Source of the DNA: Symbiodinium natans
Lineage: Eukaryota; Sar; Dinophyceae; Suessiales; Symbiodiniaceae
Length of the DNA: 64,000 bases
NCBI GenBank assembly: GCA_905221605.1
Contig: CAJNDS010002723.1
Coordinates: forward strand, 324,001-388,000
Reading direction: 5' to 3'
Each line of letters begins with the position of its first letter. The stretch's first letter is position 1. Shown piece after piece: positions 45,015-55,672 of this stretch. A program made the translations under genes and the position numbers. Under the pieces are notes generated by a model. That model searched no databases, had not been told where the DNA came from, and saw only the letters and a list, made by a program, of their open reading frames with translations.

Positions 45015-47780
45015 ATGGGCTGGGGTGGCAAGGGGAACCCAGACTGACAAAGCCAAGTGTCAGCCATGCGCAGTTTGATACTTGATGTGTTCACTCTCTT
45101 GCAGCAGAAGGCCCCAAAAACTCATTATTAGCCCGAGACTCCGACAACATTCAGGAAAGGTCACTGGCATCACCACCACCATCACGGTGGTATCGGTGGT
45201 GTGGTGGCTGAGGCTGCCCTGGTTGGAGGAGCTGCTTCTTAGCTGCAGAGTTTGATTCTTCATGTCGGTGCACCTTGGCACTTCTGGGTTCCCTTGTTGC
45301 CAAGGCCATCGCTGGAGCTGCAGTTGCCACTGCTGTTGCTGGCCCTCGAAAGCCGCCCCCGCGCAGAGAAGTGGCCACATGACAATGAATGGATCACTAC
45401 GAGGCCTATGCTGAGCATGACGAGGCCTATGCGAGGCTTTGCGGGACCTTTGCCTGTCCGAAAGCATATGAAAGCCAGATCCAAGGTCGTCGTTCCGAGC
45501 GCTGTGCCAGCGCCAATTGTGGTGGAAGTCCCGCCGCCCAGGCCTGCGCCCGTGGCACCTGTGGCTCCTCAGCTCTATTCCTGGCAGAGCCATGTCACAG
45601 CAATATCAGCAATATATATATATATATATATATAGAGTAGAATGTCAGACGGGGGGTTGGAGCTTGGCGGAACTGTGGGTCCTCAGGTAGGTGTTCTCGC
45701 CGGCGGTGCGGTTGGTGCCGTTGCTCTGGGACCTGCTGGGGCTGTCGTAGGCATGTGGCATCGAGGGGCATGTGCTGAGCACGCTGTTCGTGTGGATGCA
45801 TGTGGCATGTGAGAATTGCAAGTCAAGTGGGCAGGCGCCGCCGTGGGCGCAGCAGCCACAAGTCCTCCACCGGCGGTTGTAGCAGCTTGTCTCTGCAGAT
45901 TATGCACAATTTTCCTTGTTCACCAGATGATCGCTAGGTTTTGACATGTTTGGAATGATTTCGGGTTCGCGTGGAGCGTTGGGCAGGTGGCACAGAAGGG
46001 CAAGGCCGGGATGTGCATCCGAGCTGCTCTAGCTACATGTCTGTCTGCATCTCTGCAAGCGTGTCGCTGGCATTCTACCATGTCTGCAACCCTCTGAGGG
46101 TAAAGGAAAAGGCAAATGGAAAGGGCCGGTTGCTGTGGAAATGCCTCCGCTCGCCGTGGCAGCCATTGGCATACCGCCAGCAGCAATCGAGCAGCGGAGT
46201 GGGGTGACGTAGCTGAGCATAGCGGCAAATATCGACAGGCTTGCCTCCTGAAGAAGAGCGCTGTGATTCTGCCCATGTCATGACATGCTCAGGTGACGTA
46301 CTTCGGAGTCGAGGTAACGAAGCTGCATCGGAGTTGCATGGGACGACCTTAAACCCAGCATCTCTTGCCACCTGACAAAATGAAGATACCAAAGTTGAGG
46401 TCATGCCAGAGGTCGGTGCCACCTACCGGGTTCAGCGGAGGTACAATGAGTTCGATTCCTTGAAAGATAGACTCGCCAGGACGGGCACCCTCCCATTAGC
46501 TGCCGTTCGAACGTAGCCGCTCCTTCCACGCGAGGATTGCGCGTGGATCGATGATTGAGCATGGCTTCCCCCCGAAGCACATGTTCAGTTGTGAGGCCCT
46601 GGTCTTGAAATAGCGCGTGCTCCTTGAATACACTCCCCCGAGACGTACCGGAGGGCGCCAAGCTGGAAGAACGACGACGTGGCCTGGAGCAGTGGCTTAA
46701 GGGTGCGCTGAACCATCCGAACGGACGAGGCACCTGGCTGGACCCCTGGCGGCTTTGTCTGGCCGACATGCAATCTGATGCTTTGCCAGCTTTGCCCTAG
46801 CTTTGCCAGCTTTGTACAGGCGCTTGGTGCTTGGAACTTCGCGACTTCCTGGAGGTTGGCAAGAACCGTGTTTGCAGATATGGACTACGGTGAACTCTGG
46901 ACTCACGCGATAAAAGCATGCTTGATATGCTTGCCATGGCCGAGGATCCACACCCTTTCATCTGCGCCAGCGCCGACAGAATCTTGGACCAAGCTCACCA
47001 CCATACTTTGCTGCGCCGAGCTTGAGACGATTGCCGCTTCCCTCTTGTAGTCTTACTTCATGTGTGGGCAATTCCTTTCAGGAAAACCCTGTCATTCCAG
47101 CCCCTTCTGCACCAGATGGACAGGTGACATGACACTTGTTCTTGCATTCCTTGCACAGCAACTGTTTCGATATGGGGTTTCTTTGTTAAAGCTTGTTCGG
47201 TTTGCAGTGTTTGCAGTGTGTTTGTTTGCTTTGCTCTAGTTTTCCTTGAGTTGCGTTTTCATTGTTCTGCCTCGTCGCTTCTCCGTATGTTTGCCAATTG
47301 CTGTTGGACCTTTTTGTGTATTTATGCTGTTGTTGTTTTTATTGTTGCTATTTTTTTTATCGGTTTGTTTTTTGCAGTTGCATTTTTCGTGAGTTTCTTT
47401 GTTATCATTATGTGTTTTATTTTTCTTGATGTTCTTTGCCTTTTGGTGTTTTTGTTGTTCTTTTCGTGTTTTCCCTTTGCTTTTGGTGGTTGCCTCGTTT
47501 AGGTTCGTCTCTGGCAGTTTTGGTTCTCTCTTTTGACGACGGCAGCCAATACAGTTGTTGCATTGAGGTGTTCAACAGGGGTTTGGGGTAGGGTCGCTTA
47601 CTGGGAGGCAGTACTGTGGCATTGAGAAACAGTCCTGCCTACCACTGTTACTGCTACTGCTCCTGCTACTGCTACTGTGGTACTGCTACTGCTACTGCTA
47701 CTAGTGCTGCTACTAGTGCTGCTACTACTGCTACTGCTACTGCTACTGCTACTGCTACTGCTACCGCTACCACTACCACT

Positions 47781-47863
<83 letters not shown>

Positions 47864-48349
47864 CACCACCACCACTACCACTACCACCACCACGACCACG
47901 ACCACTACCACTACCACCACCACCACCACCACCACCTGCTACTGCTTTTGCTCCTGCTGCTGCTGCTCGCTACAAAGGGACAAAACGTACCGTCCCTACC
48001 TGTGGAGGCTTTGCAGATCGTCGTGCCGGACGGTGTGGTTCCTGGACAGGTCGGTCAGACGTGACACTTGAAGGCGGAAGTCTGGCATCAGTCGGGAAAT
48101 GTCAGGCTTTGGCTGTGACGGTCCCTGATGGAAGACAGCTCACATTCGTCGTCCCCCCGGGGTTTCCTGGAGGATCTGACGCTTGGAATCAGATTGATGC
48201 CTGTTGGTAATTTTTTGGTGCATTTTCTAAGCCTGCAGTGTCGAAGGATTTGAAGCACTTTTGCGACCGTGTGGAATTATTTGACCAAAGCCGAGGAACT
48301 CGAGTTATGGTTTGATCCATCTGCGGGGACTCTGAGCCCGCTGGTCTAA
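45015..48349 (+). CDS. PX-domain protein with His/Gly-rich N-terminus and C-terminal VPDG motifs
   Basis: A multi-exon + strand gene. It probably starts at the ATG at 45015 (MGWGGKG). Exon ~45155-45237 reads GHWHHHHHHGGIGGVVAEAA. Ala/Gly zipper exons follow (~45300-45370, ~45676-45750 VGVLAGGAVGAVALGPAGAV, ~45832-45890), with a Pro-rich exon (~45470-45600). The PX domain spans exons 46293-46313 (VTYFGVE), 46400-~46474 (GATYRVQRRYNEFDSLKDRL), 46560-~46595 (HGFPPKHMFSCE), 46654-46729 (AKLEERRRGLEQWLKGAL) and 46820-46854 (AWCLELRDFLE). PX domains bind phosphoinositides on endomembranes; the RRYNEF and FPPK core is present. The C-terminal exons all join in phase 0: 47082-47123 (ENPVIPAPSAPDGQ), 48008-48049 (ALQIVVPDGVVPGQ), 48106-48180 (ALAVTVPDGRQLTFVVPPG) and 48296-48349 (ELELWFDPSAGTLSPLV, stop). 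The Gly-zipper suggests membrane association. N-terminal exon borders are approximate. Confidence 0.8.
45611..45635. repeat. (TA)n microsatellite in a PX-gene intron
   Basis: A run of about 12 TA units. Confidence 0.9.
47160..47520. other. T-rich, strand-asymmetric stretch in a PX-gene intron
   Basis: TTTGTTTGCTTTGC-like and TTTTTTTTATCGG-like sequence gives a Phe/Val/Leu-rich frame by composition. It resembles the T-rich stretch at 20.66-20.91 kb. Probably an intronic pyrimidine-rich region, not a gene. Confidence 0.55.
47640..47945. repeat. (CTACTG)n / (CCACGA)n / (CCACCA)n array in a PX-gene intron
   Basis: A triplet-based array changes along its length: CTGCTACTG units to ~47770, CGACCA units (about 14 copies) to ~47860, then CCACCACTA units. 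It sits between exons 47082-47123 and 48008-48049. All frames stay open (poly-Thr, Pro/Arg or poly-Val on the other strand), so the long ORFs there are artefacts. Confidence 0.85.
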
Positions 48350-48599
48350 TCCTTGCCATTCTGTCTGGCCCTGTCTAGCCCGAGCTTGACATAATCTCAG
48401 TTCTTGCTTTGAATGTTTAACTTCCTTTGAGCACCTTCTTTGGACTCTTCAGAAGAGCTGCAGCCAGTCTGACTGGCGCCTGTTGTTGGACGGGCTGCCA
48501 GCCACAGTGTCTTGCCATACGCCAGGCATTAGGTTCCGTTTCGCACCCACGCTCTTCCCAAGGAAGCCCGAGCATGTACAGCGCAAGACAGCTCCTGCT

Positions 48600-51500
48600 A
48601 AACGAAGCAGAAATGTGGGGGTTTACGAAAATAGGCGACCCCCAATATCATTCCCAAATCGTAGGATTCCCGTATGATAAGGACCCCAGTAAGGAACCCC
48701 AAATTCCGGAAGCCCCATATCATGACCTGTCCCAAGCTCCTGGAGAAGCGGCTCCCAGACGGGCAGGACACGGACAATCTAGCCTTGGCAGTTCGCACCT
48801 TCTGCAAGCCTGGAGCTTGGTGTTGTGCGGCTTCGGCCTCTCATCTTTCAACATTTCTTGCGGCTCCAGAAGCTTGTGTTTGAGGCGGGACCCCAAGATC
48901 GTCTTGTGGGAAGAGGCACATTGGACATCCTCCTCTCATGCCTCTCAAAGCTGACATTGCCTTCCTTGCTGCACTCGTACCTTCGTTGACATTGGCAGGA
49001 AACAGAAAAGGCTGCTTGCTGAGGCAGGTGCACTCGCAGGCTCTGAGACATGCCACCTGCATCTGGCGTTCTAGTACGAAGGCCTGGCAGCAAAGCTCTG
49101 AGTGATTGAAGCGGCCGTGAGCATGGATGCTCCATCGAACTTATGTTTCATGTTGGTAGCACCGTGTGATCAGTGAAGTTGATATTGATGGAAGTGTTGC
49201 GGATGAGGCGGTGCTGCCTGTAGAGAAGCCCAGACGTGCATCAGTGGATTGATTTTTTCATATCTGCCACGGTACTTGGTTGGTGAGTTTTGTGCGCAAG
49301 CGAGTGGAGATGCTCGTGGAAAACAGGTGGCTCGCCAGAACAGAGATCATGCTGAGCTCTTTAGATCTTGAGTTTTTCAGGTCAACACTTGCATGCCACG
49401 GGTGCTCTCGTTGCATCGGGCATGGTGTAAGCAGTCGAAGGGCTCGAGATGATGCATGGTAGGTCTTGATTACAGTCGTAGCATCGAGCTGTGCTGAAGT
49501 GCAATCAAAGGGGCGTCAGGTTCCATGGCGGCCGTGCCCTGAGACTGATGCTCCAAGGTCGCTGTGCATGTTGGAAAGCGTAGTTCTCAAGGCAAGATGT
49601 CGGTTGGGTGAGCTGTTCCACCAGTATGTGCAGCAAACTCGGGCCGGGTTCCCTGAATTCTGGCAAGTCCCCGCCACTGATGGTCACAAATTCGACGTAC
49701 GGGACGTCCAAAGGCTCAGAACAGCTTCTCGTCGGTGATCAGCAAGCGCCAGGAGTTCAGACAAGCGTGGTCAGCAAAGGTTTCGCACGTAGGTGTCGCA
49801 TGTTTTGCCCAGAACTCTGAGGCCTACAGTTTCTGCAGTCCAGTGAGAACTTAAAGAGGAGCAGCTTTCAAGTGGGGAATCCTGGCTTTCCTAGCTCGTC
49901 TCAAGTGGACGAATGCGACCGATGCACGTGCGAATCTGATGTTGGGAAACTGAGTTTCCCCTACACCAAAGTGATTGTCACGCCTTCGCCATGGCGCAGG
50001 AGAGCCACGGGAGCAAGGGAGACTAGGGTAAGGACCCAAAACCTACGTTTTGGTAGGTTATTGCTACGAAAACCCCTTGATGGATTCTTAGGTAACCTAC
50101 AAAAAAGGTAGGCTTTGGGTTTCCAAGGTAGGGTTTGTAAGGATTTCCTTTGCCTTTATGTCATGGCTTTTCCTGCTGTTGTCACACATTGCAGGAGGGG
50201 CAAACAGTTCACGGAGGTGGGTCGCTTCGCCTTCTTCTTCACATTCCTCCAGAGTGCTCAGCGGCCATGATCTGGAGATTCTCAAAAAATCATGGGCCCT
50301 TCTTTGTTTACCCTGAATTTAAGGCTGGGTAGCATTCCAGGAACCCGACTCGGACCCTAGTTCAGGGCAGCTCTATATGCAGGGGTCATTGCAACTGTCG
50401 TGGAGGATGCTGGCGTCTCAATTGCCTCGATGCTTGAAAGTTGAACACGGCCCTTGACCAAACTGCTACACTCTGCATGCAGCTAGGCGACCACAATGCA
50501 CATCTGTGCGAACGACCTGCGAAGCCGGAAGGCGGAACCAAGACTAGGGCGATCGAGGTAGACATAGTACGTCACAATCGTAGTATCGTAGTGTGCTGCC
50601 TGGGCCTGCGCAAAGACTTTGTGTGTGTGTGTGTGCCCTTGTGGTTGCTAGGGGATTTTCAAGCTGTGCAGCCGAATTACATCGCCAGACCTTGCCATCA
50701 CCTGCACATCCACAGCCTCAAAGCTCTTGTGCAGGCAGTCACAACCGACATGAACATGACGTATGCTGCCTGCTCAGAGAAGGGGAAGTGACCCAAGGCG
50801 AGTCGTCGCTTTATTTCTTGAGGTCGGGGTTGGAAAGGTTGGCCGCACCCTGCAGATCGACACGAGGATCCTGAAGGCGTCTCGCTGCTGTTGCCGGGCG
50901 TCTTGCCAACATCCGCACGTGTAGAGCCGAAAGGTGCAACGCTGTAACCATGCAAGCAGGGTCAGAGCCAGGATGTTTGCAAAAGATGTGACCTGGGCTG
51001 CAGATTGGTGGCGTGCTGGGCGTGGCAGAGGCGGAAGTGACAGACATCACCTCTGGAAAGGCCGAACCATGACTCCAGGCATGTCTTGTGGGGTCAAGTC
51101 AGCAATTTCGCAGCGCATTTTGCAGCTCATCGCCGTCGGTCGTCACAGCATGATGTTCGTGGGAGAGGATCCGACCTCAGCAAAATCTACTCCCCTGTGA
51201 AGGTCGATTTGAGGATTCTGCAACGCCTGGATACCAAGGATAACTCCGCGCTGAAGTTCGCGCAGTCTTTGAACTCTGTCTTTGATGTGTAGACGACCGG
51301 ACCCGTCGCAGATACGTTTAAATGGCTGAAACCTGCCCATTCCTAGTGTCCAATGGTCAATGGAACCATAGCGTGGCAGAGTCAGCAGAGCTAGCTATGA
51401 TGCTATGACATTGTGCGGAACAAAGGGCCTCTCTTACCTACCCAGTTCATGGACATTCTCGCACAAAATCGGGGGTCCTGCTTGGCATGATGTAGGGTTG

Positions 51501-52540
51501 AACTAAGTGCCATTGAATCACCCATGCAGAGCTATGTGCGAATTTTTGCTCCGTGCTTTCTTCTCGAGTGTCGCCTCAGCGTGCCTCAGCCGCCGACACC
51601 TAGGTAGAGCTGTAATGACACAGGCTACCTCCACGAAGTAACCCACAATTCAAGCAAGCATGTGCTGTAATTACAAGCGTGCAGTTACATGGAATCTCAC
51701 ATTATGAACATGGTGGACGGTGGACGATGGCCTTTGCCGCCGCCTTTTCGCCAGTGCTGCCAAGATTGCGGACGGCATCATTCTTAGTTGTGCTGTGAGA
51801 TGAGTTCACAAGCCCCTTGGAACATGTCATATAAGGGCAGTGCCTTGATGTGACCTGGATGTGCCCGCTGCAAAGTTTGGTGCCTTTGAGGCATCTTCCC
51901 ACCCTGGCTCTGGGAGTTCGTTGTCGGCATCTTGGAAAGGAGCGTTGAGCCGACAAGCCTTTGGCTTCATTCGGTAGAGCCTGGCCATTCAGCTGTTTCT
52001 TTCGTTTTTCGTTATAACTTATCCCCCCCCAGGTCCTCAATGTGTTAGTTTCACAGATTGCATGAACTGCGAGCTGGCGCTTGCAACTGGGCTCAAACCC
52101 TTTCAGGGGATCTTGCTCGCACTCCGAAGACAGGGCGCTTGCTGTAGGATTTCATCAAACGAAAGATGCGACTTTACCAAACGCAAAGATTGCAATTTGA
52201 CAGTGAAGAACTCAATCGCTGATTGCCTGATGAAAACGGCTCGCGACGCTCTGGACACTGCGCCAATCTTGCGCGAACGCATGGCGGATGCTTTACAAAG
52301 GCACGTGGACGAAGCGCTGCCAGATCCTGCGCTCGGTTTGCGGACATCGGTATACTCGCCAACCATGACATCATTTCCTCGCTGGATTTTGTCGTGAACA
52401 TGCTGACCCAGGTGCGAACACAGGCAGGTTAGGGAGGCGAACGCCAACCCAAGACGGAAGCATTCATTCTTTTTCTAGGGCCAGGGCCTGCAGGCATTAT
52501 GCACGGCCAAACGCTGCGTTGCAAAATTTGTGAGTGAAGT
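48600..52540 (+). CDS. Exon-like segments of unidentified gene(s)
   Basis: Many short + strand segments look coding and lie between AG and GT/GC: ~48733-48815 (LLEKRLPDGQDTDNLALAVR), ~48999-49050 (KQKRLLAEAGALAGSE), ~49179-49245 (VDIDGSVADEAVLPVEKPRR), ~49283-49350 (VSFVRKRVEMLVENRWLART), ~49555-49735 (LGELFHQYVQQTRAGFPEFW), ~50332-50450 (EPDSDPSSGQLYMQGSLQLS), ~50835-50880 (VGRTLQIDTRILKAS), ~51200-51292 (VDLRILQRLDTKDNSALKFA, stop at 51290), ~52200-52330 (VKNSIADCLMKTARDALDTA) and ~52486-52540. They may belong to one long gene or two (with an end near 51292). No domain recognised. Introns between them carry hairpin-forming sequence near 50.03-50.13 kb. Confidence 0.4.
50030..50135. repeat. 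Hairpin-rich CCTAC/GTAGG inverted repeats
   Basis: AACCTACGTTTTGGTAGGTT (50040-50059) and CCTACAAAAAAGGTAGG (50096-50112) are two adjacent stem-loops sharing the same stem, flanked by ACCCAAA and TTTGGGT as an outer pair. Possibly the core of a small inverted-repeat element. Confidence 0.45.
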
Positions 52541-52976
52541 GGGAACAGGGAAGGAAGACAGAGGACATGTGATATGCTTGACCGTTCTGGTACAAGTGTT
52601 CTAGGCTGGTGCTATGTGTGTGCTAGCAGAGGCCGGTGCTACCACTGGTAACTCCCGGCTTCACTGGCGACAAGCCCCAGGCCTCCGAAGCCAAAAACAC
52701 ACATAAAAGGAAAACGAGTCTGAGAACACTTGTGTCATCTTGTGTCAGACAGGCCACACCTTCTGACAATGCGTGCCTGCCTGAGTATTCCGCCATGGAG
52801 GAGGACTGCGGTGTGTTCCCGGGCCTGGATTGTCTTCGCACTGTCTTGGCTCGCATCCCATCAAGAAGATTCGGGAAGTATCATCCACGTGGACAAACGA
52901 TAGCAGCGCAGCAAGCAGTAAGATCTCACACGGGTCAAGTCACTGGCCGAAAGGTGACAGCCTGTCATATCCTGCC

Positions 52977-53825
52977 ATGTCGCGGTCTTGGACTCCAGTG
53001 TTGGTGGCTGGCGTCTCGGCAGGCGCTGTCAGTGCGTGGTTCTTCTGGCGGTACTCGAAGGCCGCAAAGGCAACGGTTGAAGGCAAGCCTCAGCAACAGC
53101 AGAATCAACAGCCACAGCCAAAACAAGAAGATTCCAAGAAGGCAGCAAGCACTGCGAGCGCTGCGGGCACTGGCGGCACTGGGGGCACTGCAGGCACTGA
53201 CCTTCAGGGAGAGGCGGCAGAGCGCCTGCAGGAGCAGCTAAAAGCCATGGACTTCTGCGTGGAAGGGGAGTTGCAGCAATGCGAGCATGCCCTGGGGGTA
53301 GCGCAATGTCTGCACGCCGAAGGGACAAAGAACGTGGCGCTGGATGCTGCCTTGCAGGCCTTGCAGGAGCTCCTCCCGCAGTACGCGGCCAAGTTGAAGG
53401 AGAAGCGCTGGCTGGCTTCGAAGGCCACGCTCTTGGAAAACACCTCTGAGGCGCTTCAGTTGCTCCTGCTCGCAGATGATGAGCAGAATCTGGAGACCGC
53501 GGCGAAGACAGGCCGTGACATCCCGGAGGTGATTTTGGCCGCACAGGCTCTTCACAAGATTCTCAACTCCAGCGGCTGCTGTGGAGGCACAGGGAGCTGC
53601 GGTGGGGGAGGCTGTGGAAGTGGCGGAGGCTGCAAGAGCGGCGGAGGCTGCAAGAGCGGAGGCTGTGGTGGCAAGAGTGATGCAGGTGCCAACACCACCG
53701 GAGGTAGCTGCGGCGACAAGGGAAGTGGCTGTGGTGGCTGCAGCAAGCAAGGTGGTTGCAACGAAAAGGCAGAGGCACCGAAGACGAATGTGAGCAACGA
53801 TGGTGTGATCCGTCTCGCTACATGA
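52977..53825 (+). CDS. N-terminally membrane-anchored protein with Cys/Gly-rich tail
   Basis: An intron-free 282-codon frame. I choose the ATG at 52977 because it places a membrane segment at the N-terminus: MSRSWTPVLVAGVSAGAVSA followed by WFFWRYSK, one helix of ~20 residues with a basic residue after it. Then come a Gln/Pro-rich linker (~30-45), a Gly/Thr/Ala linker, and a helical domain (residues ~80-198; e.g. ALDAALQALQELLPQYAAKL, and an ILAAQALHKIL segment). Residues ~200-262 repeat Gly-Gly-Gly-Cys and CKSGGG units, with about 16 cysteines, like a metallothionein or another metal-binding tail. The last residues are NDGVIRLAT. The frame upstream of the ATG stays open to 52830 but is not protein-like. 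Family not recognised. It could be an organelle-surface protein that binds a metal or an Fe-S cluster, which is inference from composition only. Confidence 0.75.
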   Translation: MSRSWTPVLVAGVSAGAVSAWFFWRYSKAAKATVEGKPQQQQNQQPQPKQEDSKKAASTASAAGTGGTGGTAGTDLQGEAAERLQEQLKAMDFCVEGELQQCEHALGVAQCLHAEGTKNVALDAALQALQELLPQYAAKLKEKRWLASKATLLENTSEALQLLLLADDEQNLETAAKTGRDIPEVILAAQALHKILNSSGCCGGTGSCGGGGCGSGGGCKSGGGCKSGGCGGKSDAGANTTGGSCGDKGSGCGGCSKQGGCNEKAEAPKTNVSNDGVIRLAT

Positions 53826-54709
53826 GTGGATCACGAATCTCTGTTTTGAATGTTCTATCCTACCAGAAGCGTAGGCAAAACTGTTGCTTTTGAGCAGGGC
53901 AGTGTGAGCTGTTTGTCGAGAAAAACATGCTTGAGTTGCATACCCTGGCAAACGCTGCGCGTTTTCCTGGCTGCTGAGGGCAGGAGTTTGGCAGGATGTG
54001 GATGCCGGGCACCCAACATTGGAGCAACGGAGATGAGAAGAGTGATGGCTCTCGAAGTGTGCCATCAAGGTGGGATCGCCCGGGAGCACGGACAGCTGCA
54101 AGGACTGCCAAGGAAAAGCAGGCTATAAGGATATACGACGGATGTCCGTTTGGGGCCGCTGTAAACAAGGGTCCCCAAATGGGAAAGGTGCCGTTTGTAA
54201 AATATTGCTTGTCAACAGGCCTCCCAAAAGGACTTGTCAATTGAGAACAGCCGTGGACACAGTATTGATGTGACTATGTGGGGTCTGAAGCTGCAGGAGG
54301 GAAGCCAGAGCCAGTCAGAGTCTTATACCTCGAAATGGTTGCATTGCTTAGGGAGGGCTGTCCTCAACTTCCGGTTGCCTTTTCAGGTTTGCTCCGATGC
54401 TGTTCTTCAAGCGCGCGCAGGCGCCAGGTTTCAGCACAGCCTGTCCGAGTAGCTGAGAGGGTTCGGGTCCGCTTGAGAGGCCGAGTCCAGCTGGGCAAAC
54501 CACGCCATTGGGCCCTTCACGAGGACGCAGCGTACTGGAGCATTCTGGGTAAGATTTTAAAGAAGAATTTGAGCACAGGCAAGTGCAGAGCCTTCAGCAT
54601 GTATAGTCCAGAGTGAAAGCGGGCACTGCCGACGGGACCCATGCGGGGTGAGAGACTAGGAAAGCAGGAGCCGACACCAGCAGAAAAGAACCAAGTTGGA
54701 AGCTGCCAC

Positions 54710-54964
54710 CCTAAACCCTCAAAGCCTAATATCCTAAACCCTTAAACCCTTAAACCCTCAACCCTTTAAAACCTTAAGCCCTTAAGCCTTAAGCCCTTAA
54801 GCAACCCCTCAAATCCCCATGAAGGCTCCAGGAGAAGGCCGGCTTGCTGGAGACCCGGCAGCGCTCCGAGGACCCGCTCGAGAGCCGCAGCGGGAGCTTC
54901 TTTTGGGGGCTCAAGGGTTTAGGGTTTAGGGTTTAAGGTTTAGGGTTTAGGGTTTAGGGTTTAG
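54710..54964. repeat. Interstitial telomere-type repeats in head-to-head order
   Basis: CCCTAAA-type units (degenerate: AAACCCTTAAACCCTCAACCC, 54710-54812) are followed, after ~100 bases, by TTTAGGG units (GGGTTTAGGGTTTAGGG, 54908-54966; 7-8 copies, one reading TTTAAGG). TTTAGGG is the plant-type telomere repeat, also found in dinoflagellates. The left block is much more decayed. Confidence 0.85.
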
Positions 54965-54969
54965 GGCTC

Positions 54970-54990
54970 AGGGGGGGGGGGGGGGGGGGG
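54970..54990. repeat. Poly-G run
   Basis: About 20 consecutive G directly after the TTTAGGG array. Length may be unreliable in assembly. Confidence 0.8.
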
Positions 54991-55071
54991 CAGTGGCTGA
55001 GACGATGTTGGGTTGCACGTACGTGTTTTCGGTGTTAGGGTGCATGTGAAAATGTGCATCTCTGGCCATCG

Positions 55072-55073
55072 GG

Positions 55074-55145
<72 letters not shown>

Positions 55146-55362
55146 CGTATATGTATACGTTTATGTATATGTACATGTACGTGTATATGTGTATGTGTAT
55201 GTTTATGTATATGTATATGTATATGTATACGTATATGTATATGTATATGTATATGTATACATAGATATGTAGACGTGTTTTTATGTGTGTATGTGTATAT
55301 GTGTATATGTGTCTTGTGTACATCTGTATATCTGCAAATGTGTATATGTGTATATGTGTATA
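55072..55362. repeat. (TATATG)n hexamer array
   Basis: Near-perfect TATATG repeats at 55075-55145, then variants (GTATACGTATATG, GTGTATATGTGTATG) to about 55362. Frames across it are artefacts (Tyr-Val, Tyr-Met, or Ile-Tyr on the other strand). Confidence 0.9.
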
Positions 55363-55672
55363 TGCAGACAGGTTAGCTTCAAGGTTTTTGGTTGAAGGAT
55401 AGGGTTGAAAACTTATGGGTTGTAGGCTACGTAGCATGTGTTATGTCTTCGGACTGCTCAGGGTGGGCTATTTGCATCCAGCTCTTGTGCGTTGGCACAC
55501 TTTCCCCACAATCGAAAGAGATCTAAGCTCCAAGCTCGAATCCCTAGTAAGGGTGCAGTGTGTCATCTCCGACTCCAAGAAATTTCCCTAAAGGCCTCCT
55601 TATCGGTTCCCAAAAACACTCCACTTTTACTCGCTTTTAATCCCGAAGCAGCAATGTCTGTGTCCCGGCTCA

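Larger units (their letters stand above)
53826..55672. other. Intergenic region with telomeric and TATATG arrays
   Basis: No gene supported. It contains the two telomere-type arrays, a long G-run and the TATATG array listed below, plus unremarkable sequence between 53.85 and 54.7 kb. Confidence 0.55.

Noticed and set aside
45167-45185. Six-histidine run that could be a vector tag
   Set aside because: It lies inside a Gly-rich exon of a multi-exon gene, with no vector, linker or promoter sequence nearby; natural His runs are common.
47616-48210. Thr-rich and Pro/Arg-rich long open frames
   Set aside because: They arise from the triplet array inside a PX-gene intron. Only the short exons at 48008-48049 and 48106-48180 are supported, by conserved phase-0 joins.
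48427-48954. A 175-codon + strand frame just after the PX gene
   Set aside because: Composition is not protein-like over most of its length. Only a shorter segment in another frame (~48733-48815) looks coding.
53238-54101. A 287-codon minus-strand frame
   Set aside because: It is the antisense of the Cys/Gly-rich gene (Ala/Ser/Thr-rich mirror of its codons).
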